Source: Faecalicatena sp.
Lineage (GTDB): Bacteria; Bacillota; Clostridia; Lachnospirales; Lachnospiraceae
Direction of reading: 5' to 3'
Length of the DNA stretch: 5,451 bases
NCBI GenBank assembly: GCA_009774255.1
Contig: VSNK01000340.1
Span: forward strand, 1 to 5,451
Positions 1 through 5,330 of the stretch are shown in pieces (the stretch's first letter is position 1; every line of letters starts with the position of its first letter). The notes under the pieces were generated by a model, which was not told where the DNA came from, ran no database searches, and saw only the letters and a program-made list of their open reading frames with translations. A program made the position numbers and the translations under genes.

Positions 1-1
1 T

Positions 2-184
2 GATCAGTGTCACGATCCGCGGCATGATCTGATGAATCTGCGTCATGAGAGGAAAGATACGCTGCATGATAGGAAGAATACGCGGCATGAGAGGGAAGAG
101 GGCCGAGGCGGAGAGAAGACATTTTCATGGGGGTTCGGTTCTATCTGCGAGGGTACTGAATTGATACGAAAGGAGCATACATGA
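2..184 (+). CDS. 3' end of an unidentified upstream gene with heptapeptide-repeat tail (partial)
   Basis: This frame is open from the left edge to a TGA at 182-184; the other two + frames have stops within the first 40 bases. The TGA overlaps the cobD ATG as ATGA, the same junction seen between cbiF and cbiG, which supports a translationally coupled coding end. The visible 60 residues are very hydrophilic. They contain degenerate heptapeptides (DPRHDLM, NLRHERK, DTLHDRK, NTRHERE) that match the underlying 21-bp DNA repeat, followed by a Gly/Glu-rich stretch and a tail ending ELIRKEHT. I recognise no catalytic motif. In related loci cobD often follows a late-pathway gene such as cbiB or cbiP, but nothing visible identifies this one, and the repeat tail looks like an accessory C-terminal extension. 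A non-coding repeat that happens to be open remains possible. Confidence 0.5.
   Translation, partial: DQCHDPRHDLMNLRHERKDTLHDRKNTRHEREEGRGGEKTFSWGFGSICEGTELIRKEHT
15..98 (+). repeat. 21-bp degenerate tandem repeat, four units
   Basis: Four consecutive 21-base units start at 15, 36, 57 and 78. They share a core of the form AT(C/A)YGC-G-CATGA followed by a purine-rich end (GAGGAAAG type). The period is exactly 21, so the reading frame is kept and the DNA repeat becomes a seven-residue protein repeat in the upstream open frame. The units differ from one another at several positions, so the array is older than the cbiD and cbiG arrays further along. Purine-rich similarity fades after position 98. 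Confidence 0.75.
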
Positions 185-1203
185 GCATTCATGGGGGCGA
201 TGTTTATAGAAATCATGTGGACATTGATTTCTCAGTTAATGTCAATCCGCTTGGCACACCGGAATGTGTAAAGGAAGCGCTTCACAGGGCAGTGGAGATG
301 TGCGGGAAATATCCGGATATGGAAGTGGAAAGAACAGGCGAGGCGGTCAGTACGTTTCTGGGAGTGCCAAGGGAATATTTGCTCTTTGGAAATGGAGCAT
401 CAGAGCTTTTCATGGCGATTGTACATGGTATAAAACCCAAAAAAGCCGTAATACCGGTGCCTTCCTTTTACGGCTATGAATATGCGGCAAAGGCAGTGGA
501 CAGTGAAATGATCTTTTATGAACTGGATCAAGAAAGTAACTTTTGTGTGACAGAGGATATCAAACGGGTACTGACAGAAGAGGTGGATCTTCTTTTTCTC
601 GCCAATCCCAACAATCCGACCGGAAATCTTTTCGATATGGAACTGGCAAAAGAACTGCTGACGCATTGCAGGGATAAGGGGATTTATGTGGTTGTGGATG
701 AATGTTTTATCGAATTTTGCGGAAATCAGTTTTCTCTACTGCCTGAGTTCCGGGAATTTGAACATCTGATCCTTGTGAGGGCGTTTACAAAAATTTTTTC
801 GATTCCAGGGGTGCGCCTGGGATATTTGGTGTGCAAAGATAAAGCGGTACATACAAAAATAGCCGGGCAGCTCCCTGAATGGAACCTTTCCTGTTTTGCG
901 CAGGAAGCGGGGTGTATCTGTGCCGGACAGACAGAGTTTATCCTGAAAACGAGACATTATATTGAAAACGAACGACAGTTTTTGGAAAAAGGACTGAAGC
1001 AAATGGGTTTCAGGACATTTCCGTCGGTGTCAAATTTTATCATGATATACAGTGAGAAACCTTTATACGAAAAATTGCTGGAAAAAGGTATTTTAATCAG
1101 GGATTGCAGTAATTTTCGGGGATTAGGAAAAGGGTTTTACCGTATTGCGGTAAAGAGCAGGAAGGAAAATGAGAGGTTATTCATGGCAATAGAGTCCTTG
1201 TGA
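181..1203 (+). CDS. cobD: L-threonine-O-3-phosphate decarboxylase (PLP-dependent, class I/II aminotransferase fold)
   Basis: The product is a 340-residue protein of the histidinol-phosphate aminotransferase-like family. It decarboxylates threonine phosphate to (R)-1-aminopropan-2-ol phosphate, the linker arm joined to the corrinoid during nucleotide loop assembly. Visible family marks are DFSVNVNPLG (residues 16-25), the glycine-rich turn LFGNGASE (68-75), NPNNPTG (142-148, with N145 as the likely PLP O3' contact), VVDECFIEF (171-179, D173 for the pyridine nitrogen), the probable Schiff-base lysine K204 in RAFTKIFSIPGVRLGY, and YRIAV (320-324, R321 as the likely carboxylate-binding arginine). 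Length is normal. The start is supported by AAAGGAG at 169-175, five bases upstream. DFSVNVNPLG and the cobalamin neighbourhood favour CobD over HisC, which is the main alternative. cbiC begins 17 bases after the stop. Confidence 0.9.
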   Translation: MSIHGGDVYRNHVDIDFSVNVNPLGTPECVKEALHRAVEMCGKYPDMEVERTGEAVSTFLGVPREYLLFGNGASELFMAIVHGIKPKKAVIPVPSFYGYEYAAKAVDSEMIFYELDQESNFCVTEDIKRVLTEEVDLLFLANPNNPTGNLFDMELAKELLTHCRDKGIYVVVDECFIEFCGNQFSLLPEFREFEHLILVRAFTKIFSIPGVRLGYLVCKDKAVHTKIAGQLPEWNLSCFAQEAGCICAGQTEFILKTRHYIENERQFLEKGLKQMGFRTFPSVSNFIMIYSEKPLYEKLLEKGILIRDCSNFRGLGKGFYRIAVKSRKENERLFMAIESL

Positions 1204-1220
1204 AGCGGGGTGACAGACAA

Positions 1221-1913
1221 ATGGAACATGTTACAATAGAATATCTGCCGCCGGAAGAAATTGAAAAGCGGAGCTTTGAAATCATCACGGAAGAACTGAT
1301 AAAAAGAGGGATCCATATCCCAAAAGAAGAGGAATTGATCACAAAGCGGGTCATACATACCAGTGCGGATTTTGATTATGCCAAAACGCTTTGCTATTCC
1401 GAAGGAGCAGTGAAAATCTTGAAAGAACTGATAAAAAATGGAGCCGATATCGTGACAGATACCAATATGGCATTGGCCGGAATCAATAAAAAGGCGCTTG
1501 CAAGGTTTGGCGGGGAAGCGCATTGTTTCATGGCAGATGAGGAGATCGCTCTTCTGGCAAAGCAGAGAAATGTGACACGGGCGGCGGTCAGTATGGAAAA
1601 AGCGGCAGCAATTGAAAAACCCGTTGTCTTTGCAATCGGCAATGCGCCGACGGCCCTGATCAAGCTGTATGAAATGATGGAAACACCCTTCGGGGACACT
1701 CTTATGCCAAATATGCCATATGGCAGACATAAGGAAAAAATGGACTGGAAACCAGCCTTTATTATTGGTGTTCCGGTAGGGTTTGTCAATGTGGAGGCCG
1801 CAAAGGAACTGATATTAAAAACGGATATTCCATACATCATAAACAGAGGACGAAAAGGCGGAAGCAATATCGCCGCGGCAATTTGTAATGCCATATTGTA
1901 TCAGATATCGTGA
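1221..1913 (+). CDS. cbiC: Cobalt-precorrin-8 methylmutase (precorrin-8X methylmutase family)
   Basis: The product is a cytoplasmic enzyme that moves the methyl group from C11 to C12 of cobalt-precorrin-8, giving cobyrinate. With the ATG at 1221 it is 230 residues, near the usual 200-220. Family marks are IEKRSFEIITEEL near the N terminus, RVIHTSADFDYAKTL containing the expected catalytic histidine (H46), IGNAPTALIKLYEMM in the middle, and the C-terminal block GVPVGFVNVEAAKELI followed by PYIINRGRKGGSNIAAA. I chose ATG 1221 over an in-frame GTG at 1200 because GGGGTGA (1207-1213) lies seven bases upstream and the protein then begins MEHVTIEY, as relatives do. The GTG would overlap the cobD stop and would place the Shine-Dalgarno inside the gene. 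It appears to be the last gene before a transcriptional break, since terminator-like hairpins follow. Confidence 0.93.
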   Translation: MEHVTIEYLPPEEIEKRSFEIITEELIKRGIHIPKEEELITKRVIHTSADFDYAKTLCYSEGAVKILKELIKNGADIVTDTNMALAGINKKALARFGGEAHCFMADEEIALLAKQRNVTRAAVSMEKAAAIEKPVVFAIGNAPTALIKLYEMMETPFGDTLMPNMPYGRHKEKMDWKPAFIIGVPVGFVNVEAAKELILKTDIPYIINRGRKGGSNIAAAICNAILYQIS

Positions 1914-1937
1914 TGAAAGTGTCAAAATCAAAACTTA

Positions 1938-2070
1938 TTTTGTTCTATAGGAAACTTCTCCGAATTTTCCTATAGAACAAAAACCCTCCGGGGGATGCGC
2001 ACTGCGGCGTACGAGGTAGATGTCGCTATGCGACCGCCGCAGGCGCGAGTTTCGCAAGCGAAACTCTTTG
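1938..2070 (+). repeat. Structured intergenic repeat element, copy 1
   Basis: The left part is a perfect 17-bp inverted repeat (1938-1954 with 1966-1982) around an 11-base loop, with arms of the form TTTTGTTCTATAGGAAA. A conserved CCTCCGGGGGATGCGCACT block (1985-2003) follows. Next is a nested stem pairing CTGCGGCG (2002-2009) with CGCCGCAG (2035-2042) that encloses a small GTCGC/GCGAC hairpin (2022-2034). The right end is a terminator-like stem. Positions 1943-2003 match copy 2 (2077-2137) at 60 of 61 bases, and GGCGCGAGT at 2042-2050 recurs at 2178-2186. The centre of the element is not shared. The strand given is arbitrary; mobility and function are unknown. Confidence 0.8.
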
Positions 2071-2080
2071 TTCTTCTTCT
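2047..2080 (+). terminator. Terminator-like hairpin ending repeat copy 1
   Basis: An eight-base stem GAGTTTCG (2047-2054) pairs perfectly with CGAAACTC (2059-2066) around a CAAG loop, followed by a pyrimidine tract TTTGTTCTTCTTCT. The U-tract is interrupted, so intrinsic termination may be partial. It would end transcripts coming from cobD-cbiC. Confidence 0.55.
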
Positions 2081-2210
2081 ATAGGAAACTTCTCCGAATT
2101 TTCCTATAGAACAAAAAACCTCCGGGGGATGCGCACTACGCGCATAAGGAAAATGGCTGCTTTCGCAGCCGCGCTTCGGCGCGAGTGTGCGTCAAGACGC
2201 ACACTTTTTT
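2077..2210 (+). repeat. Structured intergenic repeat element, copy 2
   Basis: This copy begins 134 bases after the matching point of copy 1. Its left hairpin keeps a perfect 12-bp stem (2077-2088 with 2100-2111) and the same 11-base loop, but the outer left arm is altered by an extra TTC-like triplet. Then come the conserved CCTCCGGGGG block and a hairpin ATGCGC/GCGCAT (2129-2134 with 2140-2145). GGCTGC/GCAGCC follows with a TTTC loop (2155-2170), then CGCGC/GCGCG closed on a TTCG tetraloop (2170-2183), a very stable loop type. A strong terminator closes the element. The centre differs wholly from copy 1 in sequence but is again made of hairpins. Confidence 0.8.
2184..2210 (+). terminator. 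Strong Rho-independent terminator
   Basis: A nine-base perfect stem AGTGTGCGT (2184-2192) pairs with ACGCACACT (2197-2205) around a CAAG loop and runs into six T residues (2205-2210). It has the classic intrinsic terminator shape and lies between cbiC and cbiD. This suggests that cbiD-cbiF-cbiG is transcribed from its own promoter in 2211-2296 or depends on read-through. The loop is identical to that of the upstream terminator-like stem, so the terminator seems to be part of the repeated element. Confidence 0.8.
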
Positions 2211-2296
2211 ATGACAGTTCCTAACCTGGATAAACCAGAAAAGCACGATACGAAAATTTTGCCATTTTGCGCAAGAAATTGTTCCTAAGTGCCTAA

Positions 2297-2303
2297 GAGA
2301 GGA
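2297..2303 (+). promoter_or_regulatory. Ribosome binding site for cbiD
   Basis: GAGAGGA lies eight bases before the ATG at 2312. It decides the start: the in-frame TTG at 2306, which would add two residues, is only two bases away from this site and is therefore disfavoured. Confidence 0.7.
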
Positions 2304-2311
2304 AATTGAAA

Positions 2312-3106
2312 ATGCGGTATGGTTTTACAACCGGAAGCTGTGCGGCCGCGGCTGCAAAAGCCGCAGCTTATATGCTTCTGACAGGATTAAAAAAGACGGA
2401 AATTACAATAGAAACGCCAAAGGGGATTCCGTATCAGGCAGAGATTCTGGATATCATGTGCAGTGAAAATGAGGTGAGCTGCGCGGTAGAAAAAGACGGC
2501 GGCGATGACCCTGATATTACAACAGGTACATGGATTTATGCAAAGGTTTCATATGTAAAAGGTTCGTATGTAAAAGCTCCATATGTAAAAGGTTCGTATG
2601 TAAAAGTCCCATATGTAAAAGGTTCGCATGTAAAAGTTCCATATATAAAAGGTTCGCATGCAGAAGTTCCGCATGCGGAAGAAATTGCGGAAGAAAGTAC
2701 AGGAGAAGGAATCATGATCGAAGGCGGAATCGGCGTGGGGAGAGTGACAAAACCGGGACTTGACCAGCCTGCAGGCAGTGCGGCAATCAACCGTGTTCCG
2801 AGGGAAATGATCAAAAAAGAAGTATTAGAAGTGTGCCGGCTGGCAGATTATAAGGGAAAACTGCGGGTTGAGATTTCAGTGCCGGGAGGTGAAAAGCTGT
2901 GCGAACGTACGTTTAATCCAAGACTTGGCATTGTGGGCGGTATTTCCATATTGGGGACAAGCGGCATCGTGGAGCCCATGAGCAGTCAGGCGCTGATTGA
3001 TACCATTCGGGTAGAATTACGCCAAAGAAGGGCTTTGGGATTTGATTATGTTGCGGTTTCGCCGGGAAATTATGGTTTGGATTTTATGAGAAAAACATAC
3101 GGATAA
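2312..3106 (+). CDS. cbiD: CbiD, cobalt-precorrin-5B C1-methyltransferase, N-terminal part (gene interrupted by in-frame TAA)
   Basis: CbiD is the SAM-dependent enzyme that methylates C1 of cobalt-precorrin-5B in the anaerobic pathway. This part covers residues 1-264. Family signatures are RYGFTTGSCAAAAAKAA at the start, KDGGDDPDITTG (61-72), GGIGVGRVTKPGL (138-150), PAGSAAINRVPREMI (153-167), FNPRLGIVGGISILGTSGIV (201-220) and PGNYGLDF (251-258). The frame then meets TAA at 3104-3106. The next codons in the same frame (GAT GTG GAC AAA) lead straight into the remaining CbiD sequence, so this is a nonsense codon and not a frameshift. By recalled comparison with Salmonella CbiD, the distance from the glycine just before the stop to the SNF(I/V)G motif is nine positions in both, so TAA stands in place of one ordinary residue. 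Residues 76-120 are a pentapeptide repeat absent from ordinary family members. Confidence 0.85.
   Translation: MRYGFTTGSCAAAAAKAAAYMLLTGLKKTEITIETPKGIPYQAEILDIMCSENEVSCAVEKDGGDDPDITTGTWIYAKVSYVKGSYVKAPYVKGSYVKVPYVKGSHVKVPYIKGSHAEVPHAEEIAEESTGEGIMIEGGIGVGRVTKPGLDQPAGSAAINRVPREMIKKEVLEVCRLADYKGKLRVEISVPGGEKLCERTFNPRLGIVGGISILGTSGIVEPMSSQALIDTIRVELRQRRALGFDYVAVSPGNYGLDFMRKTYG
2537..2680 (+). repeat. In-frame 15-bp minisatellite inside cbiD (nine pentapeptides plus a partial unit)
   Basis: Nine 15-base units run from 2537 to 2671, with a partial tenth to 2680. They encode YAKVS, YVKGS, YVKAP, YVKGS, YVKVP, YVKGS, HVKVP, YIKGS, HAEVP and HAE. Units alternate between a GGTTCG ending and a GYYCCR-like ending, so the effective period is 30 bases. 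Three GS units are identical in DNA, which points to recent expansion. The first unit, YAKVS, directly follows WI and corresponds to the ordinary family strand (IFARV in Salmonella CbiD), so the array probably grew from native sequence. It sits in the loop before GEGIMIEGGIGVG and makes the protein some 40-45 residues longer than usual. Confidence 0.92.
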
Positions 3107-3109
3107 GAT

Positions 3110-3559
3110 GTGGACAAACGCGTGAACTGCAGCAATTTTATCGGTGCGGCGATTGATATGGCAGCAGAATTGGGATTTCAGAAAATGCTTCTGACCGGTC
3201 ATATAGGGAAGCTGATCAAGGTGGCCGGCGGAATTATGAATACCCATTCCAGAGAAGCGGACTGCAGAATGGAACTTCTGGCGGCATTTTCTATCAAGGA
3301 GAAGATAGAACCCGTACAGATAAGAAGAATATTGGAATGTGTGACCACGGAGGAGGCAGTTTCTGTCATAGAGGAAAGCGGGAAATTGCGGCAGGTCATG
3401 GAAGAGATTGCAGAGCGTATCTGTTATTATATGGAAAACCGTGCCGGAGGAAACATGAAGATGGATTGTATTCTGTTTTCCAATGAATATGGTGAGTTGG
3501 CAAAAAGTAAGGGGGCGGAGGAATGGTTTACTTTGTTGGAGCAGGAACAGGCGCAGTAG
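3110..3559 (+). CDS. cbiD: CbiD, C-terminal part (downstream of the in-frame TAA)
   Basis: This is the remainder of the same cbiD frame, from a GTG one codon after the codon that follows TAA. Family marks are CSNFIGAAIDMAAELGF, LLTGHIGKLIKVAGGIMNTHS, the DCRMELLAAF stretch, CVTTEEAV, and the terminal MDCILFSNEYGELA. No further stop or frameshift occurs in about 150 codons, so the lesion is a single base change that is either recent or tolerated. I see no clear Shine-Dalgarno before GTG 3110: the 20 bases upstream are A-rich and encode the conserved end of the first half. Independent initiation would therefore have to come from reinitiation after the adjacent stop. If neither reinitiation nor read-through occurs, cbiD is a pseudogene. 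The 3' end overlaps cbiF by 37 bases, so this stretch must stay intact for cbiF in any case. Confidence 0.75.
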   Translation: MDKRVNCSNFIGAAIDMAAELGFQKMLLTGHIGKLIKVAGGIMNTHSREADCRMELLAAFSIKEKIEPVQIRRILECVTTEEAVSVIEESGKLRQVMEEIAERICYYMENRAGGNMKMDCILFSNEYGELAKSKGAEEWFTLLEQEQAQ

Positions 3560-4287
3560 ATTTGATAACAGTCAGGGGAATGCGGTTATTGGAACAGGCA
3601 GATGTGATTATTTATGCCGGTTCTTTGGTAAATCCCGATCTGCTTTCGTATGCAAAAAAGGATTGTGAGATACATAACAGCGCAAAATTGACATTAGACG
3701 AAGTGATACGGATGATCTCCGGTGCGGAAACCGAAGGAAAAACAACGGTTCGTCTGCATACGGGAGATCCGAGTATCTATGGAGCGGTCAGGGAACAGAT
3801 GGATGAGCTGGAGGCGCAGGGCATTTCTTATGAGAGCTGTCCGGGGGTAAGCGCCTGTTTTGGCGCGGCGGCTTCCCTGAATCTTGAATATACACTGCCG
3901 GGAATATCTCAGTCTTTGATTATTACAAGAATGGAGGGCAGCACGAAAGTGCCGGACAGGGAAAGTATTGAGAGCTTTGCGGCACATAAGGCATCGATGG
4001 CAATTTATTTAAGCGCCGGGATGATTCAGGAATTAAGCCGGCGGTTAGTTGAGGGCGGATATGAGAGAAGCACGCCGGCGGCTCTGATCTATAAAGCAAC
4101 GTGGGCCGAGGAGGAAGCGTATGTCTGTACCATTGAAACCTTATATGACATCTCGGTAAAGCATGGCATTACGAAAACCGCTTTGATATTGGTCGGCGAT
4201 GCGATTGCTCATCAGCATTACAGAAAATCAAGGTTATATGCACCGGATTTTTCAACCGGGTACAGGGAGAAGAAGGAAAAAATATGA
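3523..4287 (+). CDS. cbiF: Cobalt-precorrin-4 C11-methyltransferase
   Basis: The product is a SAM-dependent tetrapyrrole methylase (CbiF/CobM family, 254 residues, normal length) that methylates C11 of cobalt-precorrin-4. Visible motifs are VYFVGAGTGAVDLITVRG (2-19) for the N-terminal glycine-rich region, ADVIIYAGSLVNPDLL (26-41, typical of CbiF), VRLHTGDPSIYGAVREQ (76-92, the classic GDPSIYG block), SCPGVSACFGAAASL (105-119), ISQSLIITRMEG (128-139) and the C-terminal ALILVGDA (220-227). The N-terminal loop reads GAGTGAVD where relatives usually have GAGPGD, a small deviation. It begins within the last codons of cbiD. GGGGG at 3511-3515 is seven bases upstream, while GGAGGA directly abuts the ATG. 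MVYFVGAG is the expected family N terminus. The TGA overlaps the cbiG start, indicating coupled translation. Confidence 0.93.
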   Translation: MVYFVGAGTGAVDLITVRGMRLLEQADVIIYAGSLVNPDLLSYAKKDCEIHNSAKLTLDEVIRMISGAETEGKTTVRLHTGDPSIYGAVREQMDELEAQGISYESCPGVSACFGAAASLNLEYTLPGISQSLIITRMEGSTKVPDRESIESFAAHKASMAIYLSAGMIQELSRRLVEGGYERSTPAALIYKATWAEEEAYVCTIETLYDISVKHGITKTALILVGDAIAHQHYRKSRLYAPDFSTGYREKKEKI

Positions 4288-5330
4288 AGCTAAGCGTTAT
4301 CAGTTTTACGGGAAATGGGAAGCAGCTTTCAGAGCGTATCGCAAAACTGTTGGAGAAAAAATTAGAAATTGAATTGTATACAAAATGTGAGGCATGCATA
4401 AATGACAATCCTTCTCCGGATATTTTGTTTGTGAAAACATCTGTCAGCGAGTGGGCAAAGGAACGGATGCTCGAAAGAAAGGCTCTGCTCTTTATCGGGG
4501 CGTGTGGAATTGCGGTCAGGGCAGCGGCGCCGCATCTGACGGATAAGCTGCATGATGTCCCGGTGCTTGTCATGGATGAAAAAGGGAAATATGTCATTCC
4601 GATTCTGTCAGGACATATGGGCGGCGCAAATGACCTTGCGGCTTATATCGCAGGAAAGACAGGGGCAGAACCAGTGATTACTACGGCGACAGATATGAAT
4701 CATAAATTTGCTGTGGACCTGTTTGCAAAAAGAAACAACTTATCTATTGAAAATAAAGATGGGATTGCCAAAGTATCCTCAAAGGTGTTAGCCGGAAAAG
4801 AGATTATGATGTCCATAGAGGAGGGGCTGGAAATCACCTGCGGGGAAGCAGGCGTGCGGGTTGTTCCATATCCGCCGGCCGGATTTGTTGATGTCGTGGT
4901 TACTTCTGAAAATGATGTGTTTGACACTTCTATTCTTTTGAAACCAAGAGAGTATGTCATAGGAATCGGATGTAAAAAAGGGAAAACCGTAGATGAAATT
5001 GATCAATTTATTTCGAGAACTATAAAGGAAACCGGAATTTCCATCCGGCAGATTTTTGCCCTTTCGTCTGTTTCACAAAAGCGTGATGAACAGGGAATTA
5101 TTGCATGGTGCGGGAAAGAGGGAATCCCTTTTTTTACCTATACGGCGGAGGAATTGCAGGAAGTAAACGGAAGTTTTACGAAGTCAGCTTTTGTGAAAGA
5201 ACAGGTTGGCGTTGACAATGTCTGTGAGAGGGCGGCAGTGAAAGCCTGCGGAAAAAACGGAAAGCTGCTTGTTCCCAAAATCGCGGAAAACGGGATGACA
5301 ATTGCGATTGCAGTGCGGCAGTCATCGTAA
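4284..5330 (+). CDS. cbiG: Cobalt-precorrin-5A hydrolase
   Basis: CbiG opens the delta-lactone of cobalt-precorrin-5A and releases the two-carbon fragment as acetaldehyde, giving cobalt-precorrin-5B, the CbiD substrate. This enzyme is specific to the anaerobic route. At 348 residues the length is typical. The N-terminal and central parts show FIGACGIAVRAAAPHL (70-85), VPVLVMDEKGKYVIPILSGH (92-111) continuing into MGGANDLA, and TTATDMNHKFAVDLFA (133-148). The C-terminal CbiG/CobE-like domain begins at YVIGIGCKKGKT (224-235) and contains FALSSVSQKRDEQGI (258-272) and SAFVKEQVGVDNVCERAA (301-318). The ATG at 4284 overlaps the cbiF TGA (ATGA), with GAAGGA at 4272-4277 as ribosome binding site. 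The last eight codons (AIAVRQSS) and stop form the first unit of the 29-bp tandem array that follows, so the 3' end has been the template for repeated duplication. Confidence 0.93.
   Translation: MKLSVISFTGNGKQLSERIAKLLEKKLEIELYTKCEACINDNPSPDILFVKTSVSEWAKERMLERKALLFIGACGIAVRAAAPHLTDKLHDVPVLVMDEKGKYVIPILSGHMGGANDLAAYIAGKTGAEPVITTATDMNHKFAVDLFAKRNNLSIENKDGIAKVSSKVLAGKEIMMSIEEGLEITCGEAGVRVVPYPPAGFVDVVVTSENDVFDTSILLKPREYVIGIGCKKGKTVDEIDQFISRTIKETGISIRQIFALSSVSQKRDEQGIIAWCGKEGIPFFTYTAEELQEVNGSFTKSAFVKEQVGVDNVCERAAVKACGKNGKLLVPKIAENGMTIAIAVRQSS

Larger units (their letters stand above)
1914..2311. other. 398-bp intergenic region between cbiC and cbiD
   Basis: No credible gene was found here on either strand. 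The region holds two direct copies of a structured element (about 1938-2070 and 2077-2210), each with a hairpin at the left and a terminator-like stem at the right. About 100 bases of A/T-richer leader then lead to cbiD. I saw no cobalamin riboswitch consensus (no GCCACTG B12 box) and no promoter I would defend. The 8-base word GTTCCTAA occurs at 2217-2224 and 2281-2288, which may be chance. Confidence 0.8.

Noticed and set aside
1200..1220. GTG at 1200 as the cbiC start
   Set aside because: It overlaps the cobD stop, adds seven residues not typical of the family, and places the likely Shine-Dalgarno inside the gene.
1394..1894. Long antisense open frame opposite cbiC
   Set aside because: It lies wholly opposite a strongly conserved enzyme, has a low-complexity Ala/Ser/Ile composition, and has no ribosome binding site that I could defend.
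1938..1982. Left 17-bp hairpin as a bidirectional terminator
   Set aside because: The T and A tracts are part of the paired stem, and no T run follows the stem on the + strand, so it does not have intrinsic terminator form in that direction.
2259..2287. Possible promoter TTGCCA with a 17-base gap to TTCCTA before cbiD
   Set aside because: The -10 match is poor, and transcription would start almost at the ribosome binding site, leaving no leader.
1914..2311. Cobalamin riboswitch in the cbiC-cbiD gap
   Set aside because: No B12-box consensus or matching architecture was seen; the structure there is explained by the duplicated hairpin element.
2530..2814. Open frames in other frames over the cbiD minisatellite, on both strands
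   Set aside because: A 15-base period keeps any frame open without selection. The Cys/Lys and Thr/Phe repeat translations are shadows, and the cbiD frame joins conserved sequence on both sides.
3100..3125. Programmed frameshift in cbiD
   Set aside because: Both halves are in the same frame, so only stop read-through, reinitiation or a null allele needs consideration.
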